From the NCBI RefSeq assembly GCF_010548275.1, contig NZ_JAAGLT010000006.1:248001-312000 (forward strand): a stretch of 64,000 bases of DNA, written 5' to 3'. Position numbers and translations under genes: made by a program. Each line of letters opens with the position of its first letter. Position 1 is the first letter of the stretch. A model generated the notes under the pieces. That model had not been told where the DNA came from and did no database searches. It worked only from the letters and a program-made list of their open reading frames with translations. The stretch comes from Streptomyces sp. SID12488 (GTDB lineage: Bacteria > Actinomycetota > Actinomycetes > Streptomycetales > Streptomycetaceae). This document shows positions 26,686 through 34,804 of this stretch, piece after piece.

Positions 26686-27629
26686 AGCAGCTCCTTGAAC
26701 GTCTCGTAGTCCGCGTCGGGTTCGCCGGTGGGCCGGTAGTGGTCGGGGTAGCGGCCCCCCTCCGTCCACACTGGCTCCACCCGCAGCCCCATGCGGACCT
26801 GGTCGTATGGGATGCCCCCGATCCGGCCGTGCAGGGCGAGGTCGGCGCCGTCGAGGGCGATGTGCGCGTAGACGTACGGCACTTCGATGTCGAGGTTGCG
26901 CGCCTTGATGTTGACGATGCAGAAGGTGGTGACCGTGCCCCCGGGACCCACCTGGACCTGCTCGGCCGTGGCGACACCGCAGGTGGGACACGCGCCCCTG
27001 GGCGGGACGTACACCTTCCGGCAGGACGGGCAGCGTTCGCCGACGATCCGCCGGTCGGCGAGGGCGTTGATGTAGGCGGTCTGGGCGCGGCCGGGCGAGT
27101 AGGTGTAGTCGAGGCGGGCCTGGGCGACGATGCCGGTCACCATGGACTCGAACTGGCCGTCGTGTTCGGCCACTTCATCGCCGCTCGTGCCTTCGTACGG
27201 TTCGAAGCAGGCGATGTCCGTGATCGCGCCCGAGCGCTCCGCCGCCCAGCGGACGCGGACACGCATTCCGGTGTGTACCGCGTCGGAGCCGGGGGCGTCG
27301 AGGGCGTGCAGCAGGGCCGTGTCGGCTCCGTCGAGCCGGACCAGGACCCAGGCGAAGGGCGTGTCCAGGGGCTGGCCGCGACGCGGGGCGTGGTTCCAGG
27401 CCCAGGTGGTGACGGTGCCGGTGGGGGCGACCTGCACGAGGTCGCGTATCTCGTCGGCGGTCACCGGGTCGTACTCGACGGGCGGGACGAGGATGCGGCC
27501 GTCGGTGGCGCGGACACCGAGGACGACCTGTTCGCGCAGGCCGGTCAGGAAGGCGCTCTGGACGGGGCCCAGGGAGCGGGTGAAGGGGAATTCGACGACC
27601 AGGGGGGCTTTGAGGACTTCGGTGGTCAT
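26682..27629 (-). CDS. Double OB-fold / DUF35 zinc-ribbon acyl-CoA partner protein
   Basis: This 315-residue protein contains two DUF35/DUF35_N-type units. The first (residues about 10-150) has an OB-fold (TGTVTTWAWNHAP, then FAWVLVRLDGADTALLH) without Cys pairs. The second (about 180-290) has a zinc ribbon GERCPSCRKVYVPPRGACPTCG followed by an OB-fold (TVTTFCIVNIKARN, then PYVYAHIALDGADLALHGRI). In steroid and isoprenoid catabolism such proteins bind acyl-CoA and pair with thiolase-like aldolases. It lies between an enoyl-CoA hydratase (21 bp) and a thiolase-like gene (4-bp overlap). The two-unit fusion is itself noteworthy. Confidence 0.87.
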   Translation of the reverse strand: MTTEVLKAPLVVEFPFTRSLGPVQSAFLTGLREQVVLGVRATDGRILVPPVEYDPVTADEIRDLVQVAPTGTVTTWAWNHAPRRGQPLDTPFAWVLVRLDGADTALLHALDAPGSDAVHTGMRVRVRWAAERSGAITDIACFEPYEGTSGDEVAEHDGQFESMVTGIVAQARLDYTYSPGRAQTAYINALADRRIVGERCPSCRKVYVPPRGACPTCGVATAEQVQVGPGGTVTTFCIVNIKARNLDIEVPYVYAHIALDGADLALHGRIGGIPYDQVRMGLRVEPVWTEGGRYPDHYRPTGEPDADYETFKELL

Positions 27630-27650
27630 CCTGGTGCACTCCTTCGCGGG

Positions 27651-28451
27651 TCAGGCCCGCCGGTAGACGGGTGGGCGCTTCTCGGCGAAGGCACGGGTGC
27701 CTTCCTTGGCGTCGGCGGTGTCGAAGACGGGCCAGCCGCGCTTGAGTTCGGCGGCGAGCCCTTCGGTCTCGGTCAGTTCGGCGGTCTCGTAGACCGAGGC
27801 CTTGACGGCCTCGACGGCGAGCGGGCCGCAGGCGTTGATGCGTTCGGCGATCTCCAGGGCCTTGTCCAGGGCGGTCCCGTCGGGGACGACGTGTCCGATC
27901 AGCCCGATCGCGGCGGCCTCCTGGGCGCTGTACGGGCGTGCGGTCAGCAGCATTTCCAGGGCGTGGGTGCGGGGGATCTGCCGTTGGAGGCGGACCGTGG
28001 AGCCGCCGATCGGGAAGAGGCCGCGCTTGACCTCGAAGAGTCCGAAGGTCGCAGACTCACCCGCGACCCGGATGTCGGTGCCCTGGATGATCTCCGTGCC
28101 GCCGGCGACGCAGTAGCCCTCGATCGCGGAGATCACCGGTTTGCGGGGTCGGTGGTGGCGCAGCATCGCCTTCCAGTGCAGATCGGGGTCGGCCTTGAGC
28201 CGGTGGCGGTACTCCTCCCCCTCAAGACCACTCCCGGCCAGCGCTTTCAGATCCATCCCGGCACAGAAGGCTCCCCCCGCCCCGGTGAGCACGATCGAGC
28301 GGACGTCGTCGTCCTCGTCCGCCTCGACCCAGCCGTCGTACAGCCCTACGAGCATCGGCAGCGAGAGCGCGTTCTTGGCTTCCGGCCGGTTGAGTGTGAG
28401 CACCAGCGTGGCGTTCTCACGCCGAACGGTCAGGTGTTCCGTGCCACCCAT
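27651..28451 (-). CDS. Enoyl-CoA hydratase/isomerase (crotonase)
   Basis: This 266-residue crotonase adds water to or isomerises enoyl-CoA. The oxyanion-hole motifs are LTGAGGAFCAGMDLKALA and SAIEGYCVAGGTEIIQGTDI, followed by GLFEVKRGLFPIGGSTVRL, where the catalytic Glu region is expected. The start is ATG 28451 with GGGGAG upstream; longer frames start in the promoter region. It is first in a minus-strand operon with the DUF35 protein and the thiolase pair. A palindromic TCTGAC-N5-GTCAGA operator lies 84 bp upstream, shared with the divergent acyl-CoA ligase. Confidence 0.92.
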   Translation of the reverse strand: MGGTEHLTVRRENATLVLTLNRPEAKNALSLPMLVGLYDGWVEADEDDDVRSIVLTGAGGAFCAGMDLKALAGSGLEGEEYRHRLKADPDLHWKAMLRHHRPRKPVISAIEGYCVAGGTEIIQGTDIRVAGESATFGLFEVKRGLFPIGGSTVRLQRQIPRTHALEMLLTARPYSAQEAAAIGLIGHVVPDGTALDKALEIAERINACGPLAVEAVKASVYETAELTETEGLAAELKRGWPVFDTADAKEGTRAFAEKRPPVYRRA

Positions 28452-28534
28452 CGCCCATCTCCCCTCTGAAAGAACGAGAACAGGTGAAAGAACGAGAACA
28501 GGTTGCAGGAGCGGAGGAAGCACTTCAAGGGTTT

Positions 28535-28551
28535 TCTGACAGGTAGTCAGA
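28535..28551. promoter_or_regulatory. Operator TCTGAC-N5-GTCAGA, copy 1
   Basis: A perfect 6-bp-arm palindrome with spacer AGGTA lies between the divergent enoyl-CoA hydratase operon and the acyl-CoA ligase. Its flanks (TTT before, TTTCTTCGG after) match those of the second copy at 40091. The form is typical of TetR-family operators of acyl-CoA genes. No TetR gene sits beside it. Confidence 0.7.
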
Positions 28552-28645
28552 TTTCTTCGGCGCCGCCCCTTCACAGTTGCCGCGCCCTTTGCTCTGATGA
28601 CGGCGAGCCGACAACCGCCAGGGATGCCCAGGGTCAGGAGGAGCG

Positions 28646-30265
28646 GTGGAGTACAACCTTGCCGACCTGTTCGAGTCGGTCGTGGACGTCGTGCCGGATC
28701 GTGCGGCGCTCGTGTATCTCGACCACCCCGGTACGGGCGCGGAACGGCGCCTGACCTACGCGGAGTTGGACGCCGCCGCCAACCGGGTAGCCCATCATCT
28801 GATCGACAGCGGGATTCGCCCCGGCGAGCATCTGGGCCTGCATCTCTACAACGGGGTCGAGTACCTCCAGACGGTACTGGGGTGCCTGAAGGCGCGGGTC
28901 GTGCCGGTCAACGTCAACTACCGTTACGTGGAAGAGGAGTTGGTGTACCTCTACCGGGACGCCGCCCTCGCGGCCCTGGTGTTCGACGCGGAGTTCACGG
29001 AGCGGGTGGCGGCGGCACGGCCGCGGGCCACGGCGCTGCGGCATCTGATCCGCGTGGGCGAACCGTCGCCGGAATCAACGGAGTTGGGGGCAGTGCCCTT
29101 CATCGAGGCCGAGGCCGCCGGGTCCCCGGAGCGGGGCTTCCCGGCCCGTTCGGGCGACGACCAGTTCATCATCTACACCGGCGGCACCACGGGCATGCCC
29201 AAGGGCGTGATGTGGCGCCAGGAGGACCTGTTCTTCTCGGGGCTGGGCGGTGGCGCTCCCACCGGCGAGCCGGTCAAGTCCCCGCAGGAGCTGGCCGAGC
29301 GGGTCGCAGCCGGCGGCGAGGGGATCACCTTCTTCCCCACTCCCCCGCTGATGCACGGCACCTCGACCCTGACCGCCTTCATCGGCTTCAACTTCGGCCA
29401 ACGGGTGGTGATCCACCGTAAGTTCACCGCCGAGGACGTGCTGCGTACGATCGAGAAGGAGAAGGTCACCAGCGTGTCCCTGGTGGGCGACGCGATGCTG
29501 CGTCCACTGATCGACGCCCTCAGCGGGCCCATGAAGGGCACGGACTGCTCAGCCCTGTTCAGCGTCTCTTCCTCCGGCGCGATCATGTCGGAGACGGTAC
29601 GAGCCGACTTCCAGGCCCTGGTCCCGAACGTCATGCTGCTCAACAACTTCGGGTCGTCGGAGTCGGGCTTCAACGGTACGGCGACCGCGGACTCGGGCCC
29701 TGAGCGCGGCTTCCGCATCCGCGTCAACTCCCGGACCCAGGTGGTGGATCCGGCAACCCACGAGCCGGTGCCCGCGGGCGAGGTGGGCCGGATCGCCCAG
29801 TGCGGCCACGTACCGCTCGGCTACTACAACGACCCGCGGAAGACGGCGGACACCTTCTTCGAGCGGGACGGCAAGCGGTGGGTGCTGCTCGGCGACATGG
29901 CGACGGTCGACGAGGAGGGTGTCGTCACCGTCCTCGGCCGGGGTTCGCAGTGCATCAACACCGGAGGCGAGAAGGTGTATCCGGAGGAGGTCGAGCAGGC
30001 GCTCAAGTCCCATCCTGACGTGTACGACGCGCTCGTGGCCGGCGTCCCGGACCCGAGGTGGGGAAACCATGTGGCTGCGGTGGTGCAGTTGCGGAAGGGG
30101 GCGCCACTGCCCTCGCTTGAGGACGTCCAGTCCCACTGCCGTACGCATCTGGCCGGTTACAAGATCCCTCGCCAGCTTGTGATCACCGAGGCGATACAGC
30201 GGTCGCCCAGTGGCAAGGCGGACTACCGGTGGGCCCAGGAGGTGGCGGTCGGCGCGGACCGGTAG
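28646..30265 (+). CDS. Acyl-CoA synthetase (FadD type)
   Basis: This 539-residue adenylate-forming ligase activates a carboxylic acid with ATP and CoA. Motifs in order: FIIYTGGTTGMPKGVMWRQ (P-loop-like A3), FGSSESGFNG (A5 region), WVLLGDMATVDEEGVVTVLGR (A7-A8), and PSGKADYRW with the C-terminal catalytic Lys (A10). GTG 28646 follows an AGGAGG site. It is divergent from the thiolase/DUF35 operon and shares its operator. Its relatives include ligases of steroid or long-chain acid breakdown; the natural acid is unknown. Confidence 0.91.
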   Translation: MEYNLADLFESVVDVVPDRAALVYLDHPGTGAERRLTYAELDAAANRVAHHLIDSGIRPGEHLGLHLYNGVEYLQTVLGCLKARVVPVNVNYRYVEEELVYLYRDAALAALVFDAEFTERVAAARPRATALRHLIRVGEPSPESTELGAVPFIEAEAAGSPERGFPARSGDDQFIIYTGGTTGMPKGVMWRQEDLFFSGLGGGAPTGEPVKSPQELAERVAAGGEGITFFPTPPLMHGTSTLTAFIGFNFGQRVVIHRKFTAEDVLRTIEKEKVTSVSLVGDAMLRPLIDALSGPMKGTDCSALFSVSSSGAIMSETVRADFQALVPNVMLLNNFGSSESGFNGTATADSGPERGFRIRVNSRTQVVDPATHEPVPAGEVGRIAQCGHVPLGYYNDPRKTADTFFERDGKRWVLLGDMATVDEEGVVTVLGRGSQCINTGGEKVYPEEVEQALKSHPDVYDALVAGVPDPRWGNHVAAVVQLRKGAPLPSLEDVQSHCRTHLAGYKIPRQLVITEAIQRSPSGKADYRWAQEVAVGADR

Positions 30266-30437
30266 GCGGGGGGCCGCGACCCGCCCGTGAGCCGGCCGGG
30301 ACTGCGGGCGTACTCTGTGCGCGCGGTTGACCCGGTTTGAACGGAGGGTGACGCAGAGCCGTACGCGAGGTTGGCGGCCCTGCCCTGCGGGCCCGGGCCG
30401 CCGTGCCATCAGCGGCTTCGCACGGAAGGACCCTCGG

Positions 30438-32480
30438 GTGTCGCACCACACGCCCCCTCGTCAACTGCCGGAGACGGACGCGGACGGACCGGACGGGACC
30501 ACAGCCGAGGAGGCCTCGACCGCTCCCGCGGTGAACGACACCGAGCCCGGCGCCCCGGCGGACGTGGAACCGGCCGACAGGGAAGCGGCCGGCGTGACGG
30601 ACGAAACGACCGGGCCGACGACGACCGCGGAGGCGGAGGCGGACGAGCCGGGCCCACGCCCCGCAGTGGAGGAGCCGGCCGACGGCGCAGAGGACGGGAA
30701 GGTGCCCAACCAGGCCGTCGTCCCCCGTGCGGCTTCCGCCGACGGCGAGTCCGCCGACGCGGCGGCCTCCGACTCCGCGTCCACCGACGAACCCGACCCG
30801 AGCGGCGCCGCCTCCGCTGCTGCCCGCCCCGGCTGGTTCGGCTGGCGCCGACGTTTCCCCCGCGCCGCACGTGCCGTGCGGGTGGGTACGAGTGTCCTGG
30901 CCGGTGCGATGGTGCTCGGCGTGCTCCTCATGCCCAACCGCCTCGACCGGATCAGCTTTGATTCGTTCCTCCGCCTGCCTGTCGAGGCGATCTTCCTCGC
31001 GGCTGTGCTGCTCGTACTGCCGTCGAGGGCACGGCGGATCACGGCCGTCGTCCTGGGGTCGTTCATCGGGCTGTCCACCGTCCTGAAGTGCCTCGACATG
31101 GGCTTCTACCAGACCCTGGCCCGGCCGTTCGACCTGGTCTTCGACTGGGTTCTGCTGAACGACGCGGCGGACTTCCTGAAGGACTCGCTCGGCCGCTCGG
31201 GTGAGGTGCTCGCGGTGATCGGCGTGATCGTGCTGCTGATCGCCGTTCTCGTGGTGAGCGCGCTCGCGGTGGTGCGGCTGGCCGACCTGATGGCCCGGCA
31301 CCGCCCCATGGCCGTGCGCGGCACGCTGGCCCTCGGCACCGCGTGGATCGTCTGCTTCACCATGGGTGTGCAGTCAGGTGGTGTGACGATCGCGACCAAG
31401 GGCTACAGCCAGTACCTCTCCAACCGTGTGCAGTACGTACGCGACGGCCTCGGGGACGCCGAGGTCTTCGACAAGCAGCTCAGGGTCGACGCCTTCGCCA
31501 ACACCCCGTCCGACCAGTTGCTGACCGGACTGCGCGGCAAGGACGTGCTGTTCACCTTCGTCGAGAGCTACGGCCGGGTGGCGATCGACGATCCGGCGAT
31601 GGCCCCGGAGATCGACGCGACGCTCAAGGAGGGCGACGCCAGGCTCAAGTCGGCCGGTTTCGCTGCGCGCAGCGGCTGGCTCACGTCACCCGTGACGGGC
31701 GCCGGCAGCTGGCTCGCCCACACGACGTTCCTGTCCGGTCTGTGGGTCAAGAACCAGCAGCGGTACCGGACCGTGACCACCAGTGACCGCGCCACCCTCA
31801 CCAGCTACTTCCAGAAGACCGGAGCCTGGCGCACGGTCGGCATCGTCCCCGGCGTCCGGAAGTCCTGGCCCGAGGGCAAGTACTTCGGCCTCGACAACAT
31901 CTACGACTCCACGCACCTCGGCTATCAGGGTCCGTACTTCAGCTGGACACCTGTACCGGACCAGTTCAGCCTGGAGGCCTTCCAGAAGCTGGAACACGGG
32001 AAGAAGGACCGCGACCCGATCGTGGCGGAGATCATCCTGGCCTCCAGCCACAACCCCTGGTCCCCCATCGCCCACATGATCGACTGGAACGACCTCGGGG
32101 ACGGTACGGTCTTCAACAAGATCAAGAAAGAGGGCACGAACCCCACGGAGGTCTGGAAGAGCGCCACGCGCGTACGGACCGAGTACCGCAAGGCCGTCCA
32201 ATACTCCCTGGACAGCCTGACCCAGTGGGTCCAGCGCTACGGCGACGACAACACCGTCCTTGTCTTCCTCGGCGACCACCAGCCCGTCCCGACGGTCACA
32301 GGGGGCAGCACCAACAAGGACGTGCCGGTCACGATCGTCGCCCGCGACCCGAAGGTGCTGGACCGCGTCGCCGACTGGGGCTGGACCGACGGACTCAAGC
32401 CCGCGGCCGACGCCCCGGAGTGGAGCATGGACAAGTTCCGGGACCGCTTCATGACGGCGTACGGGCCGGAGAAGCAGTAG
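30438..32480 (+). CDS. LtaS-like membrane sulfatase-fold phosphotransferase
   Basis: This 680-residue alkaline-phosphatase-superfamily membrane protein has three parts: an acidic, Ala/Pro/Glu-rich N-terminal tail (about 1-135), hydrophobic segments (for example VLAGAMVLGVLLM, AIFLAAVLLVLPS, VLAVIGVIVLLIAVLVVSAL), and an extracytoplasmic catalytic domain. The metal-site motif is FTFVESYGRV, the nucleophile region is WLAHTTFLSGLWVKNQQRYR, and the second metal motif is VLVFLGDHQPVPTV. LtaS-type enzymes transfer glycerol-phosphate to make polyanionic wall polymers; Streptomyces substrates differ, so the donor is unknown. GTG 30438 follows GAAGGA. It is unlinked functionally to its fatty-acid neighbours as far as visible. 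Confidence 0.87.
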   Translation: MSHHTPPRQLPETDADGPDGTTAEEASTAPAVNDTEPGAPADVEPADREAAGVTDETTGPTTTAEAEADEPGPRPAVEEPADGAEDGKVPNQAVVPRAASADGESADAAASDSASTDEPDPSGAASAAARPGWFGWRRRFPRAARAVRVGTSVLAGAMVLGVLLMPNRLDRISFDSFLRLPVEAIFLAAVLLVLPSRARRITAVVLGSFIGLSTVLKCLDMGFYQTLARPFDLVFDWVLLNDAADFLKDSLGRSGEVLAVIGVIVLLIAVLVVSALAVVRLADLMARHRPMAVRGTLALGTAWIVCFTMGVQSGGVTIATKGYSQYLSNRVQYVRDGLGDAEVFDKQLRVDAFANTPSDQLLTGLRGKDVLFTFVESYGRVAIDDPAMAPEIDATLKEGDARLKSAGFAARSGWLTSPVTGAGSWLAHTTFLSGLWVKNQQRYRTVTTSDRATLTSYFQKTGAWRTVGIVPGVRKSWPEGKYFGLDNIYDSTHLGYQGPYFSWTPVPDQFSLEAFQKLEHGKKDRDPIVAEIILASSHNPWSPIAHMIDWNDLGDGTVFNKIKKEGTNPTEVWKSATRVRTEYRKAVQYSLDSLTQWVQRYGDDNTVLVFLGDHQPVPTVTGGSTNKDVPVTIVARDPKVLDRVADWGWTDGLKPAADAPEWSMDKFRDRFMTAYGPEKQ

Positions 32481-32619
32481 GGCCAGGCAGGTGGTGGACA
32501 TCAGCTCGCCCTGAGACGTGCCCGACGGGGAAAGTGCCAGGTCAGGTGCCGTTGTCAGTGGTCGGTTCTAGTGTGGGTGGCGAGATCAGCATCCGCGCCG
32601 AGGAGACTAAGAGGTTCCC

Positions 32620-33189
32620 ATGACGACCCTGCCCGACCGCCCGAACAGCGCCCTGCTCGTCATCGACGTCCAGAACGGCGTGGTGGACAGCTCCCACAAC
32701 CGCGACGAGGTGATCGCGAACATCAACGCCCTTGTCGACAAGGCTCGCACAGAGAGCGTGCCCGTGGTCTGGGTGCAGCACTCCAGCGACGAGCTGAAGA
32801 CGGGCAGCGAAAGCTGGGAGTACGTGCCGGAACTGGTCCGCCGCGACACCGAGCCCCTCGTCCACAAGAAGTACGGTGACTCCTTCGAGGCCACCGAACT
32901 GGAGGACGTCCTCGCCGAACGCGGGGTCGGCCGGCTGGTCGTCACGGGCGCCCAGACCGACGCGTGCATCCGCTCGACCCTGCACGGCGGCATCGTTCGC
33001 GGATACGACGTGACGCTGGTCGGCGACGCCCACACAACGGAGGACCTCACGCAGTACGGCGCTCCGACGCCGGCCGAGGTGATCTCGCACACCAACCTCT
33101 ACTGGCAGTGGCAGAGCGCCCCCGGTCGCACTGCCGGGACGGTCAGCACCTCGGAAGCGACCTTCACCGCCGCCGGCGACGAGAACTGA
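32620..33189 (+). CDS. Isochorismatase-family cysteine hydrolase
   Basis: This 189-residue hydrolase has the isochorismatase fold with its catalytic triad visible: Asp16 in LLVIDVQNG, Lys83/84 in VHKKYGDSF, and Cys116 in VTGAQTDACIRST. The cis-peptide motif before the Cys is TGAQ. Members hydrolyse small amides or ethers (nicotinamidase-like, N-carbamoyl compounds); the substrate cannot be told from sequence. ATG 32620 is preceded by GAGGAGACTAAGAGG. It ends 3 bp before the convergent acyl-CoA ligase gene, without room for a terminator. Confidence 0.92.
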   Translation: MTTLPDRPNSALLVIDVQNGVVDSSHNRDEVIANINALVDKARTESVPVVWVQHSSDELKTGSESWEYVPELVRRDTEPLVHKKYGDSFEATELEDVLAERGVGRLVVTGAQTDACIRSTLHGGIVRGYDVTLVGDAHTTEDLTQYGAPTPAEVISHTNLYWQWQSAPGRTAGTVSTSEATFTAAGDEN

Positions 33190-33192
33190 CGG

Positions 33193-34692
33193 TCAGGAAC
33201 CCGCGAAACGGTCCCTCAGCTCCCGCTTGAGGATCTTCCCGCTCGCGTTGCGCGGCAGCTCGTCCACGAACACAACCCGCTTCGGTGCCTTGAAGTGGGC
33301 GAGCTTCTCGCGGGCGTGGGCGATGAGTTCGGCCTCCGTCACCTCGCCGCGCGGGACGACGACCGCTGTGACCGCCTCGATCCAGCGCTCGTCGGGAAGA
33401 CCGACGACGGCCACCTCGGCGACCGCCTCGTGGGTGTAAAGGGCGTCCTCGACCTGACGTGAGGCGATCAGTACGCCACCGGAGTTGATGACGTCCTTCA
33501 CCCGGTCGACGACGGTGTAGAAACCGTCGGCGTCCCGGACGACCAGGTCACCGGAGTGGAACCAGCCGTCGCGGAAGGCGGCGGCCGTCTCCTCGGGCTT
33601 TTCCCAGTAGCCCTCGCACAGCTGCGGAGACCGGTAGACGACCTCGCCGACCGTGCCGTCGGGCACCTCCTCGCCGTCCTCACCGACCACCCGCGCGTCC
33701 ACGAACAGCACCGGCCGCCCGCAGGAGTCCAGCCGGCCCTTGTGCTCGTAGGGCCCGAGAACCATGGAGAGGGGACCGATCTCGCTCTGGCCGAAGCAGT
33801 TGTAGAAGGCGAGCTTCGGGAGTCGCTCGCGCAGCCGCTCCAGGACGGGTACCGGCATGATCGACGCCCCGTAGTACGCCTTGCGCAGTCCGCTCAGGTC
33901 GCGGGTCGCGAAGTCGGGGCGGTTGGCGAGGCCGATCCACACGGTCGGCGGCGCGAACAGGCTGTCCGCCCGGCCGGCCTCGACGAGGTCGAGGATCGCG
34001 TCGCCGTCCGGTGCGTCGAGGATGACGTTCGGGGCGCCGACCGCGAGATACGGCAGCAGGAACACGTGCATCTGCGCCGAGTGGTAGAGGGGCAGCGAGT
34101 GCACGGGCCGGTCGCCGGGGCTCAGGTCGAGGGCGGCGATCGCGCTCAGGTACTCGTGCACCAGGGAGCGGTGGGTCATCTTCGCGCCCTTGGGCAGCGC
34201 GGTGGTCCCGGACGTGTACAGCAGTTGCACCAGGTCCTCGGTGCGCGACTCGGGGCCGTCGTAGGGCGCGGTGCCGGCCAGCCGGGCGAGCAGTGAGTCG
34301 TCGGCGTCGCGCAGCGGCAGGGTCCTTACGCCGTCGGGGAGGCTGGCGACGAGGTCCGGGTCCGCCAGGACCAGGGTGCTGCCGGACTGGTCCACGATGT
34401 AGGAGAGGTCGTCGCCGGTCAGGTTCTGGTTGACGGGGACGTGCACGAGACCGGCGCGGGCGCAGGCGAGGAAGGCGATCAGGTAGGCGTCCGAGTTGTG
34501 GCCGTAGGCACCGACCCGGTCGCCGGGTGCCAGGCCCTCGGCACGCAGAACACCCGCCGCACGGGACACGGCCTCGTCGAGTTCCTCGTACGTCCAGACA
34601 CGCTCGCGGTACTCGACCGCCGTCCGCGCCGGAACGCGCTGGGCGCTGCGCCGCAACACCCCGTCAACCGTGCTCCCGTATTGCTGCGTCAT
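33193..34692 (-). CDS. Acyl-CoA synthetase (AMP-binding)
   Basis: This 499-residue adenylate-forming enzyme shows LVQLLYTSGTTALPKGAKMT (ATP-binding loop), FYNCFGQSEIGPLSMV (A5), DGWFHSGDLVVRDADGFYTVVDRVKD (A7-A8) and ELPRNASGKILKRELR with the catalytic Lys (A10). It closely fits medium/long-chain acyl-CoA ligases. An inverted repeat CCTCGTTC-N7-GAACGAGG lies just upstream of ATG 34692, in the 112-bp gap to the divergent acylase gene, and could be an operator common to both. The acid substrate is unknown. Confidence 0.91.
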   Translation of the reverse strand: MTQQYGSTVDGVLRRSAQRVPARTAVEYRERVWTYEELDEAVSRAAGVLRAEGLAPGDRVGAYGHNSDAYLIAFLACARAGLVHVPVNQNLTGDDLSYIVDQSGSTLVLADPDLVASLPDGVRTLPLRDADDSLLARLAGTAPYDGPESRTEDLVQLLYTSGTTALPKGAKMTHRSLVHEYLSAIAALDLSPGDRPVHSLPLYHSAQMHVFLLPYLAVGAPNVILDAPDGDAILDLVEAGRADSLFAPPTVWIGLANRPDFATRDLSGLRKAYYGASIMPVPVLERLRERLPKLAFYNCFGQSEIGPLSMVLGPYEHKGRLDSCGRPVLFVDARVVGEDGEEVPDGTVGEVVYRSPQLCEGYWEKPEETAAAFRDGWFHSGDLVVRDADGFYTVVDRVKDVINSGGVLIASRQVEDALYTHEAVAEVAVVGLPDERWIEAVTAVVVPRGEVTEAELIAHAREKLAHFKAPKRVVFVDELPRNASGKILKRELRDRFAGS

Positions 34693-34702
34693 AACTCATG
34701 AT

Positions 34703-34725
34703 CCTCGTTCCGGCACCGAACGAGG
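34703..34725. promoter_or_regulatory. Inverted repeat CCTCGTTC-N7-GAACGAGG
   Basis: Perfect 8-bp arms flank CGGCACC in the gap between the divergent acyl-CoA ligase and the acylase genes, starting 11 bp upstream of the ligase start. The position suggests a repressor site covering the ligase promoter. Which protein binds is unknown. Confidence 0.5.
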
Positions 34726-34804
34726 TCAAGCACCGGAGGGGGCCAGGGAACATACCCGTTGGTACGCTCAACCGCTTCTTCCCTCAATGACGTTGGGAGA
34801 CACG

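Noticed and set aside
26652..28469. 605-codon plus-strand frame across the DUF35 and enoyl-CoA hydratase genes
   Set aside because: Both minus-strand proteins are unambiguous; the plus frame is low-complexity Gly/Asp/Val-rich shadow.
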